This document shows, piece by piece, positions 40,089-47,424 of a stretch of 58,598 bases of DNA (position 1 is the stretch's first letter; the number at the start of each line of letters is the position of its first letter). The stretch spans positions 1 through 58,598 of the forward strand of contig JBOHRW010000030.1 in NCBI GenBank assembly GCA_050732935.1, written 5' to 3'. The translations under genes and the position numbers were made by a program. This DNA is from DASRVA01 sp050732935 (lineage in GTDB: Bacteria > Gemmatimonadota > Gemmatimonadetes > JACCXV01 > JAHWKZ01). The notes beneath the pieces were generated by a model, which worked only from the letters and a program-made list of their open reading frames with translations, was not told the origin of the DNA and ran no database searches.

Positions 40089-41365
40089 TCGTACCTCAAC
40101 GCCTCAATAGGATCCAGCGCGGCCGCCCTGGTCGCCGGATACAGCCCGAAGAAGATCCCGATTGCGACGCTGAACCCGACGCCGACGACGAACGACCAGG
40201 GCTCCAGCGCCACGGGGAAGCTGATGAGCTTCGACACCCCGGCCCCGAGCGCGCTGCCGATCGCCACCCCGAAGATGCCACCGATCCCGGTCAGCACGGC
40301 GGCCTCGACCAGGAACTGCCACAGGATATCGCGGCGCCGGGCGCCGATCGCCTTTCGGATCCCGATCTCGCGTGTCCGCTCGGTGACGCTGACCAGCATG
40401 ATGTTCATGACCCCGATCCCGCCCACCATCAGCGCGATCGAGCTGATGACGATCATGGCCAGGAAGACCGAGCCCGTGATCTGGTCCCAGAGCTGGAGAA
40501 AGTCGGATTGGGTGATGATGTCGAAGTCGCTCTCCTCGCCGGGCCGGAGGTCGTGGCGGCGGCGCATGAGGAAGGTCACCTGGTCGCGCGCGTCGTCGAC
40601 CGTGACGCTGTCCTCGGGAACGATGGCCGCCATCAGATCCATCGGTCCGCGCTGGCCGAAATCCCGGTGGAGGCTGGTGTAGGGGATGACGACCCGGGTA
40701 TCCTTTGTCTGTCCCCACAGGAGGAGCACCCGCTCCTCGAACACGCCGACCACGTCGTAGGGAAGCCCGCCGATCCGGATCTCCTTGCCGATCGGGTCGA
40801 TCTGCGGCAGGATGACGTCGACGATCCCCTGGCCGAGCACCACGACGCGGTTGCGGTTCCGGACCTCGCTGGCATTGAAGAACCTTCCCATCTCGATCTC
40901 GGACCCGTCGACGATGGGGAAGGCTTCGGTTGTCCCGAGGATATCGGCCTCGGTCTCGTTGTTCCGGCGCGAGAGGGTCTGGTGAACAGGGAAGGGGCCC
41001 GTTCCGAGATAGAGATCCACGGTGCGGATCGCGGGGATCTCGCGCGCGATCGCGCGAACGTCCGCCACGGTGATCTCGGGCCGTCGCTCGAGCCGCAGAA
41101 ACTCGCGCTCCCCGGCCACGATCCGCCCGCCCCACTTGCGGAGATAGAGGTGGTTGGCGCCGATGCTCTCGATCTCGCCGGTGATCGACTTGTCGAGGCC
41201 GCGCACGAGCGCGGTCATGCCGACGATGGCGGTCACCCCGATGACGATGCCGAGGATGGTCAGGAAAGAGCGCAGCTTGTGGCTCCACAGGGTGTCCAGC
41301 CCCATGCGCGCACTCTCCATGAATTGACCGATGAGGGTCGATCGGCGGGCCCCGGCGGCGGTCAC
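40085..41365 (-). CDS. ABC transporter permease, MacB/FtsX type
   Basis: 426 residues, GTG start at 41365. Layout of the MacB superfamily: one N-terminal helix (SHKLRSFLTILGIVIGVTAI), a large periplasmic MacB_PCD domain (about 60-280) and three C-terminal helices of the FtsX domain (VFLAMIVISSIALMVGGIGV, then MNIMLVSVTERTREIGIRKA, and IGIFFGLYPATRAAALDPIE). These permeases pair with a LolD/MacB-type ATPase and drive export or envelope remodelling by mechanotransmission. The gene begins 7 bases after a paralogous permease. No ATPase gene is adjacent on either side. Confidence 0.92.
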   Translation of the reverse strand: MTAAGARRSTLIGQFMESARMGLDTLWSHKLRSFLTILGIVIGVTAIVGMTALVRGLDKSITGEIESIGANHLYLRKWGGRIVAGEREFLRLERRPEITVADVRAIAREIPAIRTVDLYLGTGPFPVHQTLSRRNNETEADILGTTEAFPIVDGSEIEMGRFFNASEVRNRNRVVVLGQGIVDVILPQIDPIGKEIRIGGLPYDVVGVFEERVLLLWGQTKDTRVVIPYTSLHRDFGQRGPMDLMAAIVPEDSVTVDDARDQVTFLMRRRHDLRPGEESDFDIITQSDFLQLWDQITGSVFLAMIVISSIALMVGGIGVMNIMLVSVTERTREIGIRKAIGARRRDILWQFLVEAAVLTGIGGIFGVAIGSALGAGVSKLISFPVALEPWSFVVGVGFSVAIGIFFGLYPATRAAALDPIEALRYE

Positions 41366-41372
41366 GGACGCC

Positions 41373-42596
41373 TCACTCGAACCTGAGGGCCACGATCGGA
41401 TCCAGCCGGGCTGCCTTCGCCGCTGGGTAGATCCCGAAGACGATCCCGACCAGCGACGAGATGCCGATCCCGAGCGCGATCGACCACCACGTGAGCGAGT
41501 AGGGGAGCGGTGTCAGCTGCGACACGATGATGGCGATCGCGAAGCCGAAGATGACCCCGATCAGGCCGCCGATCGCGGACAGAATGACGGCCTCGGTCAG
41601 GAACTGTCGCAGGACGTCCCGGCGCCGGGCGCCGACGGCCTTGCGGATCCCGATCTCGCGCGTCCGCTCGGTGACCGCGACCAGCATGATGTTCATGACG
41701 ACGATCCCGCCCACCACGAGCGAGATGGCGACGAGGCCGACGAGCGCCGAGTAGACCCCGGTCGTGACCCTCTGGTAGAGCTCGAGGAAATCCTGAGTGG
41801 TGGCAAAGCCGAAGTCGTCGGGCTCGGAGGGCCGCAGCTTGTGGCGGATTCGCATGAGCATCCGCGTCTCGTCGATCGCTGCCTGGATGTCGTTCGGATC
41901 GGCGGCCTTGATCGAGATGTCCACGTTGGCCCGGGCATCGAAGATCTTCTGCCAGGTGTCCAGCGAGATGACCACGAAATCGTCCTGGGTCACACCGAAG
42001 GTGGTTCCCTGGGGCTCGGCGATCCCGACGATCGTGAAGTGGCGTCCGCGGACGCGGACGCTCTCGCCGAGGGGATCAGAGGTCGGGAAGAGCTCCTCGG
42101 CAACATCATCGCCGATCACGGCGACCGGACGGCCACGCTCGATCTCGAGGGGGGTCAGCTGCCTGCCGCGGGCGATCTCATAGGTCGAGAGGAACGGGTA
42201 TTCGGGGCCGACACCGCGGATGTCCATGTCCTCGACCCGGCGGCTTCCGCCCCAGACGTCCTCGCGCTGGTCCGCCTCGGCGGCGACGTAAAGGAGGTTC
42301 CGCCCATCCCGGGCCAGCGCCTCGGCGTCCTCGGCCGTCAGCTCGGGGCGGCGCATCGCCTCGATCATGGCCTGGGCGCTGAAGGCCTCGCTGGTCCCGA
42401 TCCGGTCAAGGATGAAGACGTCGGCGCCGCGCCCGGTCACGAGCTCGGTGACCTTGGAGTTGAGCCCCTGGATGACGGTGACGACGGCGATGATCGAGGT
42501 CACGGCGACAATGATGCCGAGAAGCGTCAGGAAGGAGCGCAGCTTGTGGGCGCGGAGGGACCACAGGGCGGACGACAGGGCTTCCCAGAAGTTCAT
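41373..42596 (-). CDS. ABC transporter permease, MacB/FtsX type (first of a pair)
   Basis: 407 residues, ATG 42596. Same architecture as the following gene: HKLRSFLTLLGIIVAVTSII at the N-terminus, a periplasmic MacB_PCD domain with VRVRGRHFTIVGIAEPQGTT, then LVAISLVVGGIVVMNIMLVA, VTERTREIGIRKAVGARRRD and a C-terminal GIVFGIYPAAKAARLDPIVA. The two proteins are close paralogues and could form a heterodimeric permease. Upstream lies the palindromic repeat copy B and then an unrelated gene, so the ATPase must be encoded elsewhere or has been lost. Confidence 0.92.
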   Translation of the reverse strand: MNFWEALSSALWSLRAHKLRSFLTLLGIIVAVTSIIAVVTVIQGLNSKVTELVTGRGADVFILDRIGTSEAFSAQAMIEAMRRPELTAEDAEALARDGRNLLYVAAEADQREDVWGGSRRVEDMDIRGVGPEYPFLSTYEIARGRQLTPLEIERGRPVAVIGDDVAEELFPTSDPLGESVRVRGRHFTIVGIAEPQGTTFGVTQDDFVVISLDTWQKIFDARANVDISIKAADPNDIQAAIDETRMLMRIRHKLRPSEPDDFGFATTQDFLELYQRVTTGVYSALVGLVAISLVVGGIVVMNIMLVAVTERTREIGIRKAVGARRRDVLRQFLTEAVILSAIGGLIGVIFGFAIAIIVSQLTPLPYSLTWWSIALGIGISSLVGIVFGIYPAAKAARLDPIVALRFE

Positions 42597-42633
42597 GGGC
42601 TAAGAGACTATCCCGTTTGCGGCAATGTTCAAT

Positions 42634-42758
42634 GCGGCTGCGCCGGCACGTCTACCGCGGCCGGCGCTCCGCTGCGCGGAGCCTCCTCGCCGCTATGCGG
42701 CTGCGGGGTCTCCGCTTGCTCCGCGAGACGGCCGCGTACGACGTGTCGGCGCAGCCGC
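42634..42758. repeat. Palindromic repeat element, copy B
   Basis: 30-base arms at 42634-42663 (starting GCGGCTGCGCCGGCACGTC) and 42729-42758 (ending GTGTCGGCGCAGCCGC) are complementary at 26 of 30 positions. Their sequence has nothing in common with the arms of copy A. The core (42659-42733) keeps GGCCGGCGCTCCG, GGAGCCTCCTCGC, GCTGCGGGGTCTCCGCT and CGCGAGACGGCC. The short internal hairpin CTCCG-CTGCG-CGGAG has the same loop as copy A. TCAATG occurs on both sides (42629-42634 and 42763-42768), a possible target duplication. It lies between two minus-strand genes. Confidence 0.85.
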
Positions 42759-42793
42759 CCCATCAATGTCGCTAACGCGAACGTCTCCTTCCC

Positions 42794-44185
42794 TCAGAAC
42801 GTCGTTCGTACCCGGTACGTGAGGACGGACTCCCCGCCCGATTCGACCGCGACCGACCAGCGGACGGTGTTGGCGTCGATGCGGTCGTGGGCCTGGCTCT
42901 CCTCGACGATCGTGGCGTCGCCGGAGAGGGGCTCGTAGACCTGGACCGTCCGGTCCTCGGCCGATCGGTTGCGGATCGTGATCCGCCAGGCGGACTCGTG
43001 GGTCCGCTCGTCGAGCCGGCGGAAGTCCGTCTGGACGCGCTCCGCGACCAGGTCGAAGGCGCGGCCGATCACGACGTCGATCCGCTCGCCGTCGGGGGTG
43101 TCGGGGATCGAGCCGTCCCCGGTGAACTGGAGCGCGCCGCTTTCGTCGCGACGGTAGGTGTGCAGGATGCCCCCCGGAAGCGGCTCCCCGGCACCCGCGA
43201 GGCCCTCGTTCCGGAAGTGAAGCCAGACCTCGGGGTTCTCCCGTGGCGGGAAGCCGGGGTGTTGGGACTGGTACCAGAAGCGCTGGCCCCGCAGAACGTA
43301 CTCGCGCTCGATGTCGACGCTGGCATCCCGGAAGAGCGCGGCCCGGACCGTTTCCTCGGCGCCGACCGTCACCGGCTGTGAGAGCGTATAGAGGTGGACG
43401 TCGCCCAGCGCCTCGCGCTCGGGAAGGGCGGCCGCATCGGCATCGGCGACCCGCGCCTCGGCCATCGCGAAGCGCGGTTGGGGAGGAGGCGCGCCACCTC
43501 GCCGCACGTCGCCGGCCACGAGCTGGACCTGGGCATCGGGGTAGGCGAGGTCGGTCTGGTTGTCGATCGTGACGCTTCCCGTCAGCTCGATCGGCCCGGT
43601 CTCGTCCAGGATGGCCGTGTAGTCGGCCGACCAGGCGAGCCCGTCCGCGAGATAGCTCATCGTGAGGGGACCGGCACCGGACCCGGCGGCGCGCCAGCGG
43701 ATCCCGCGCGCGAACGGGCCCGCTCCGTCCGTGGGGATCTCGACATGCCCCTGCCAGTCGAGGATCAGCCGATCCCCGGCCCGGAAGACGGGGGCCTCCG
43801 AGACGACCTCTGCAGGGATCTCGCGGCCATCCTGGGCCACCAGAACGACGGGTTGCCCCAGATGGGCGGCATACAGCGCCCGCGGCTGGGTCGCGTCCCC
43901 GCTCGCGACCCCCAGGAAGTCCGCGGGTACGCGATCCCCGTTACGGGTCAGGAAGATCGTGCCCGGATCGATGGAGGACGGAAATCCCGTCCACACGATC
44001 TCCCCACCGGGGACCGAGCGCGTGTCGCGGACCTGGGCGAACCCGGAGTAGACGGTGAGCCCCAGGGCGGTCCGGTCGGCCGGCGTGACAGGGGTCTGAC
44101 CATGGGCGATTTCCGTGGGAGCCGAGAGTGCGACGGCCCAGAGAACCGTGATCGACAGAAGCGCGCGGACCACCGGTGTCGGCAT
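42794..44185 (-). CDS. DUF4139-type secreted protein
   Basis: 463 residues from ATG 44185, favoured over ATG 44206 because AAAGGATGG precedes it at a good distance. Signal peptide about 1-30 (ending IAHG before Q). Recognisable blocks of the DUF4139 group are LTVYSGFAQVRDTRSVPGGE near the start, MSYLADGLAWSADYTAILDE and LTGSVTIDNQTDLAYPDAQV in the middle, and RTHESAWRITIRNRSAEDRT near the end. The family is conserved, exported and without known biochemical role. The stop lies 36 bases from repeat copy B. It is divergent from nfo. Confidence 0.8.
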   Translation of the reverse strand: MPTPVVRALLSITVLWAVALSAPTEIAHGQTPVTPADRTALGLTVYSGFAQVRDTRSVPGGEIVWTGFPSSIDPGTIFLTRNGDRVPADFLGVASGDATQPRALYAAHLGQPVVLVAQDGREIPAEVVSEAPVFRAGDRLILDWQGHVEIPTDGAGPFARGIRWRAAGSGAGPLTMSYLADGLAWSADYTAILDETGPIELTGSVTIDNQTDLAYPDAQVQLVAGDVRRGGAPPPQPRFAMAEARVADADAAALPEREALGDVHLYTLSQPVTVGAEETVRAALFRDASVDIEREYVLRGQRFWYQSQHPGFPPRENPEVWLHFRNEGLAGAGEPLPGGILHTYRRDESGALQFTGDGSIPDTPDGERIDVVIGRAFDLVAERVQTDFRRLDERTHESAWRITIRNRSAEDRTVQVYEPLSGDATIVEESQAHDRIDANTVRWSVAVESGGESVLTYRVRTTF

Positions 44186-44283
44186 GCGGAGCCATCCTTT
44201 CGGCATCGTTCGTCGATCGATCGGTGCGGAACCCGGGCATGGTAAACCCCGCGCGGCCGGGGGAGGTTCCGGTGGTCCCGCGC

Positions 44284-44359
44284 GGACGTTCCGGCGGTCG
44301 GCGGTCGGAGAGCCGCATTCCAGCGTCGGTCGATGGACGTTCCGGTGGTCGGCCGTCGG
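44284..44359 (+). repeat. Pair of 25-base direct repeats upstream of nfo
   Basis: Copies at 44284-44308 and 44335-44359 start GGACGTTCCGGYGGTCGGC and match at 23 of 25 positions; a third partial copy, TTCCGGTGGTC, lies at 44266-44276. Spacing of the two full copies is 51 bases, close to five helical turns. The second ends 10 bases before the nfo -10-like box. Confidence 0.6.
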
Positions 44360-44369
44360 CGGGCAGGCG

Positions 44370-44375
44370 TAGAAT
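44370..44375 (+). promoter_or_regulatory. -10-like box of nfo (probable leaderless transcript)
   Basis: TAGAAT ends 6 bases before the ATG at 44382. Confidence 0.35.
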
Positions 44376-44381
44376 CGCAGG

Positions 44382-45227
44382 ATGCGTCTGGGAGCTCACA
44401 TGTCTACTGCTGGCGGCCTCCATACCGCGTTCTCCCGCGGAGCGGAGCTGGGTTGTACGGCCATCCAGATCTTCATCTCGAGCCCGCGCCAGTGGCGTGG
44501 CCGGGAGCTCTCCGACGAGGACGCGAAGCGCTTCGCGGATGCCTGGGATGGCTCGGAAAGCGACACGTGCCTCGCGCACGATATCTACCTGACCCGGCTG
44601 GGAAGCCGGGACCGCACCATCCTCAGGAAGTCCAAGGCGGCGCTCGTCCAGGAACTCTCCGCCTGCCTGCGCCTCGGGCTCGACGGTCTGGTCGTCCACC
44701 CGGTCGGCGACGTGGATGCCGACGAGGATGCTGTCCTGGGCCGCGTGGCCGGGTCGCTGGACGCGGTGCTGGAGGAGGTGCCGGATCCGGCGGCGCGTAT
44801 CCTGCTGGAGACCACCGCGGGACAGGGCGCCAACGTCGGCTACCGATTCGAGCAGCTGGCGGGGATCCTGGAGCGTGTCAGACAGCCGGACCGGCTGGGT
44901 ATCTGCCTCGACACCTGCCACGTGTTCGCCGCCGGCTACGATCTCTCCACCAAGGAGGGATACAGATCGACGATGAAGAAGTTCGACGAGATCCTCGGGC
45001 TGGACCTCCTCGAGGCGATCCACCTGAACGACAGCCGGAAGCCCTGCGGCAGCCGGGTCGACCGGCACGCCCATATCGGCGAAGGGGAGATCGGCGAGAC
45101 GGCGTTCGGACTCATCATGCGCGACCGGCGTCTGGCGCGGATCCCCAAGGTCATCGAGACCCCCAAGGAGGGGGACATGGACCGCGTGAACCTCTCGCGA
45201 TTGCGCCGGCTGGCCGGGACCTCTTGA
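44382..45227 (+). CDS. nfo: Endonuclease IV (AP endonuclease)
   Basis: 281 residues. Cuts DNA 5' of abasic sites during base-excision repair; trinuclear zinc TIM barrel. Ligand segments are intact: LGAHMSTAGGLHTAFSRGAE, VVHPVGDVDADEDAVLGRVA, ILLETTAGQGANVGYRFEQL, LGICLDTCHVFAAGYDLSTK, IHLNDSRKPCGSRVDRHAHI with GEGEIG, and IPKVIETPKEGDMDRVNLS. Length is normal. It is preceded by a -10-like box 6 bases before the ATG and overlaps the next gene (TTGA). Confidence 0.97.
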   Translation: MRLGAHMSTAGGLHTAFSRGAELGCTAIQIFISSPRQWRGRELSDEDAKRFADAWDGSESDTCLAHDIYLTRLGSRDRTILRKSKAALVQELSACLRLGLDGLVVHPVGDVDADEDAVLGRVAGSLDAVLEEVPDPAARILLETTAGQGANVGYRFEQLAGILERVRQPDRLGICLDTCHVFAAGYDLSTKEGYRSTMKKFDEILGLDLLEAIHLNDSRKPCGSRVDRHAHIGEGEIGETAFGLIMRDRRLARIPKVIETPKEGDMDRVNLSRLRRLAGTS

Positions 45228-46198
45228 CCGCGCGCGCGGGAGCCGGCCGGCTGGCCGTCGTGGCTGGCCTCGTCGTGGCGGGCCTGGCGGGCGCCCTTCT
45301 CTGGTGGAGCTGGCGAGGGCCGGCCGTGCATGAGCGCCCCGCTGACGATCCCGAGAGGTCGGCGCTGGTGGCGCGAGGCGGTGGTGTGCTCGTGGTGCGG
45401 GGCAACCCCGGCTGGGAGGCCCTTTCCCCGGAGGCCCGACAGCGGGCCGACACGCCCCTGTCCGCCGAGGCACGGAGCTGGCTCGCGGCCCAGCGCGAGA
45501 CCGTGCGTCGCGTGGCGACCGACTTCGAGGTCTCTCCCGTCGCGCTGGGCGGCGTGGTGGCGGCCGAGAGGACGCTCCTCACCGGCCGCGTGGACGCCTT
45601 GGGGGAAGAGCTCTTCCGCGCCGTGCTGGGCTCGCTCCCGGAAGACGATCTCGAGCGCTGGGTCGACGAGCAGGAGCGGGCCTATCGCGATGCGGTGCCG
45701 GGCACCCAGCGGGGGATCCGGAACCCGTATCTGTGGACGCTCGGGCCGGCCCAGGTCTCGTTCCGGCTGGCGCTTCAGTACGAGCTCGTCGTGGCCGAGC
45801 GACTGGGGCGCTCGCCGCGGAACGTCAAACAGGTCCTCGACGCGGTCACGTCGGTGCCGGGAAATCTCGAGTACGCGGCGGCCCTGATCGCCGAAGCGCA
45901 GGCCGACTATCGCGACCTGGCGCGTTTCGACATCCGCGGCAACCCGGGCGTGCTGGCGACCCTCTATCAGCTCGGCTCACCAGCCGTGCGAGCGCGCCGG
46001 CTGGCCGACGAGAACAGGATGCGCCGGGCGCGCGGCGAGTCCGTCCAGCCGCCCCAGGTGAACGCCTACGGCGCCTTCGTGAACCGGCACGCGGGGGAGA
46101 TCGCCACGATCCTGGGGGCCGGGGAACCTCCCGCGGAGCTGGGGGCCGGCCGCCGCTCGGCGTCACCGGCTAGGCCGTCCCGATACTCCTGGAAGTAA
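45224..46198 (+). CDS. Membrane-anchored protein of unclear family, possibly lysozyme-like
   Basis: 324 residues from TTG 45224 (TTGA overlap with nfo). One N-terminal helix (VVAGLVVAGLAGALLWWSWR) is followed by an all-helical extracytoplasmic part: TDFEVSPVALGGVVAAERTL, NPYLWTLGPAQVSFRLALQY, RLGRSPRNVKQVLDAVTSVP, RGNPGVLATLYQLG and VNAYGAFVNRHAGEIATIL. The VSPVALGGVVAAE and GPAQVSFR blocks resemble the catalytic-helix and GxAQ regions of lysozyme-like (DUF1402/SLT-related) domains, with a Glu in the AAERTL position. I cannot assert activity. The last 20 residues look like random sequence, so the true end may have been altered. Confidence 0.55.
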   Translation: MTARAGAGRLAVVAGLVVAGLAGALLWWSWRGPAVHERPADDPERSALVARGGGVLVVRGNPGWEALSPEARQRADTPLSAEARSWLAAQRETVRRVATDFEVSPVALGGVVAAERTLLTGRVDALGEELFRAVLGSLPEDDLERWVDEQERAYRDAVPGTQRGIRNPYLWTLGPAQVSFRLALQYELVVAERLGRSPRNVKQVLDAVTSVPGNLEYAAALIAEAQADYRDLARFDIRGNPGVLATLYQLGSPAVRARRLADENRMRRARGESVQPPQVNAYGAFVNRHAGEIATILGAGEPPAELGAGRRSASPARPSRYSWK

Positions 46199-46563
46199 CT
46201 ACCTAGCAGCAGGGTGATGTCCCAACATGAATTCGGATCCCTCTGAAATGTCATGAGTCTTGCCGTTCGATAGCCGCGTCAGGCGAAGTACTTCGAAGAC
46301 TTCTCTTTCGAGCGGGCCCCTCCCCAGCGTGACTATCATGTCGCGACCTTCACGTGATCGCGAGAACCGTCAGCTTGTTGACGGATTGATGCTGGCTGCT
46401 GAGGCGGGTGTGAGGTCTTGCGGGGGGTCACGCCTTTGCATATGCTTGTTGGCGACACTTTCTCCCCGCCCGCTGGAAGTCGTTCCCTTAGGGGACGGCT
46501 CTCCCCGGGCGGGTGTTATTTTAGGGGGAGGGAGTGAGGACCGTCGTCTTTTTCGGGTGTGTC
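46199..46563. other. 365-base intergenic stretch, lower GC, with a long hairpin
   Basis: No gene is recognisable. Bases about 46200-46460 are markedly AT-richer than neighbouring genes. At about 46475-46521 a long interrupted hairpin forms: CCCGCCCG with CGGGCGGG outside, and GTCGTTCCC with GGGGACGGC inside around TTAG. It is followed by TGTTATTTT on the plus strand and could stop transcription, although T content is weak. A short minus-strand frame (46066-46254) is mentioned under rejected items. Confidence 0.4.
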
Positions 46564-47367
46564 CTAGGGGCCGGTGCTGCCGCCGCTGGCGGTCGCGCCC
46601 GCAGACTCTTCGGCCGAGGGTGAGAAGACCAGCAGCATGCGGTCCGCGAGATGCCGGCGTCCCTCCCAGAAGTCGGTGTGGTCGTCCTCGGGATTGCGGA
46701 GGAGGTCGTTCGACTCGGCGAGCTCGAACCCGCCCTCGTGGAAGTCATCGATCACCGTTTGCTCGCCCATGCGATGGGTCTCCATGTCGTGGCCCCGCTC
46801 CCGGCCCAGCCGCAGCTCGACGACGGCCACCCTGCCGTCGGGTGCCAGGGAGCGCCGCAGAGCGGCCATGAGATCCGACGGATTCTCGAACAGGTGGTAG
46901 CCGCGGATGATGAGAGCGGCGTCGAGCTCGCCGGTCGGGAGCTGGCTCAGGGAATCCACCAGGACCACGTTGCCGGCGTCGGCGAGATCACCCTGCTCGA
47001 CGCGCGCCGCGAGACCCGGGCTGTAGCCCTGCGCATAGACCCGCCCCTCGGGGCCGACCCGCTCGCTCAGCAGATACGTGAAGTAGCCGCTCCCGGCGAA
47101 GATGTCGGCCACCCGGTCCCCCGGACGGATCCCGGCGACATCCATGAGCTGCTGAGGCTTCGACCCCGCATCCCGGGCAACCTCGGCGGAGCGGGTGGGT
47201 ATCTCCTCCTGATGATCGTTACCGGCGGACCCAGCGGAGGATCCGGCCTCGGCGAGCCCGGTCGTATCGGCGGCTTCGGGGGGTGACTCGCCCGGCTCGC
47301 CCCGCTGGCACGCCAGCGCGGCGGACAGGAGCAAGGCCACGACGACGAACAGCGAACGACGACGCAT
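46564..47367 (-). CDS. Lipoprotein-anchored class I SAM-dependent methyltransferase-like protein
   Basis: 267 residues from ATG 47367 (strong GAGGAGGT). A lipoprotein signal with lipobox LLSAALACQRGE is followed by a low-complexity linker. The class I methyltransferase fold spans about 65-250: IRPGDRVADIFAGSGYFTYL (SAM motif I), VYAQGYSPGLAARVEQGDLA, DAALIIRGYHLFENPSDLMA, APDGRVAVVELRLGRERGHD and a C-terminal DRMLLVFSPS. The glycine loop is intact. Similar exported methyltransferase-like proteins exist in several Gram-negative groups. Since SAM is not expected outside the cytoplasm, substrate and even activity are open questions. Divergent from the patatin gene. Confidence 0.85.
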   Translation of the reverse strand: MRRRSLFVVVALLLSAALACQRGEPGESPPEAADTTGLAEAGSSAGSAGNDHQEEIPTRSAEVARDAGSKPQQLMDVAGIRPGDRVADIFAGSGYFTYLLSERVGPEGRVYAQGYSPGLAARVEQGDLADAGNVVLVDSLSQLPTGELDAALIIRGYHLFENPSDLMAALRRSLAPDGRVAVVELRLGRERGHDMETHRMGEQTVIDDFHEGGFELAESNDLLRNPEDDHTDFWEGRRHLADRMLLVFSPSAEESAGATASGGSTGP

Positions 47368-47424
47368 CGCACCTCCTCGGAATGGCGGTGACCCGTGTGG
47401 CCGGCTAAGCTACCGCGCCGCGCC

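Noticed and set aside
46066..46254. Short minus-strand frame starting MTFQRDPNSCWDITLLLGSY
   Set aside because: The first 30 residues look protein-like and recall immunity or antitoxin fragments, but the frame has no ribosome site and then runs antisense through the end of the upstream gene.
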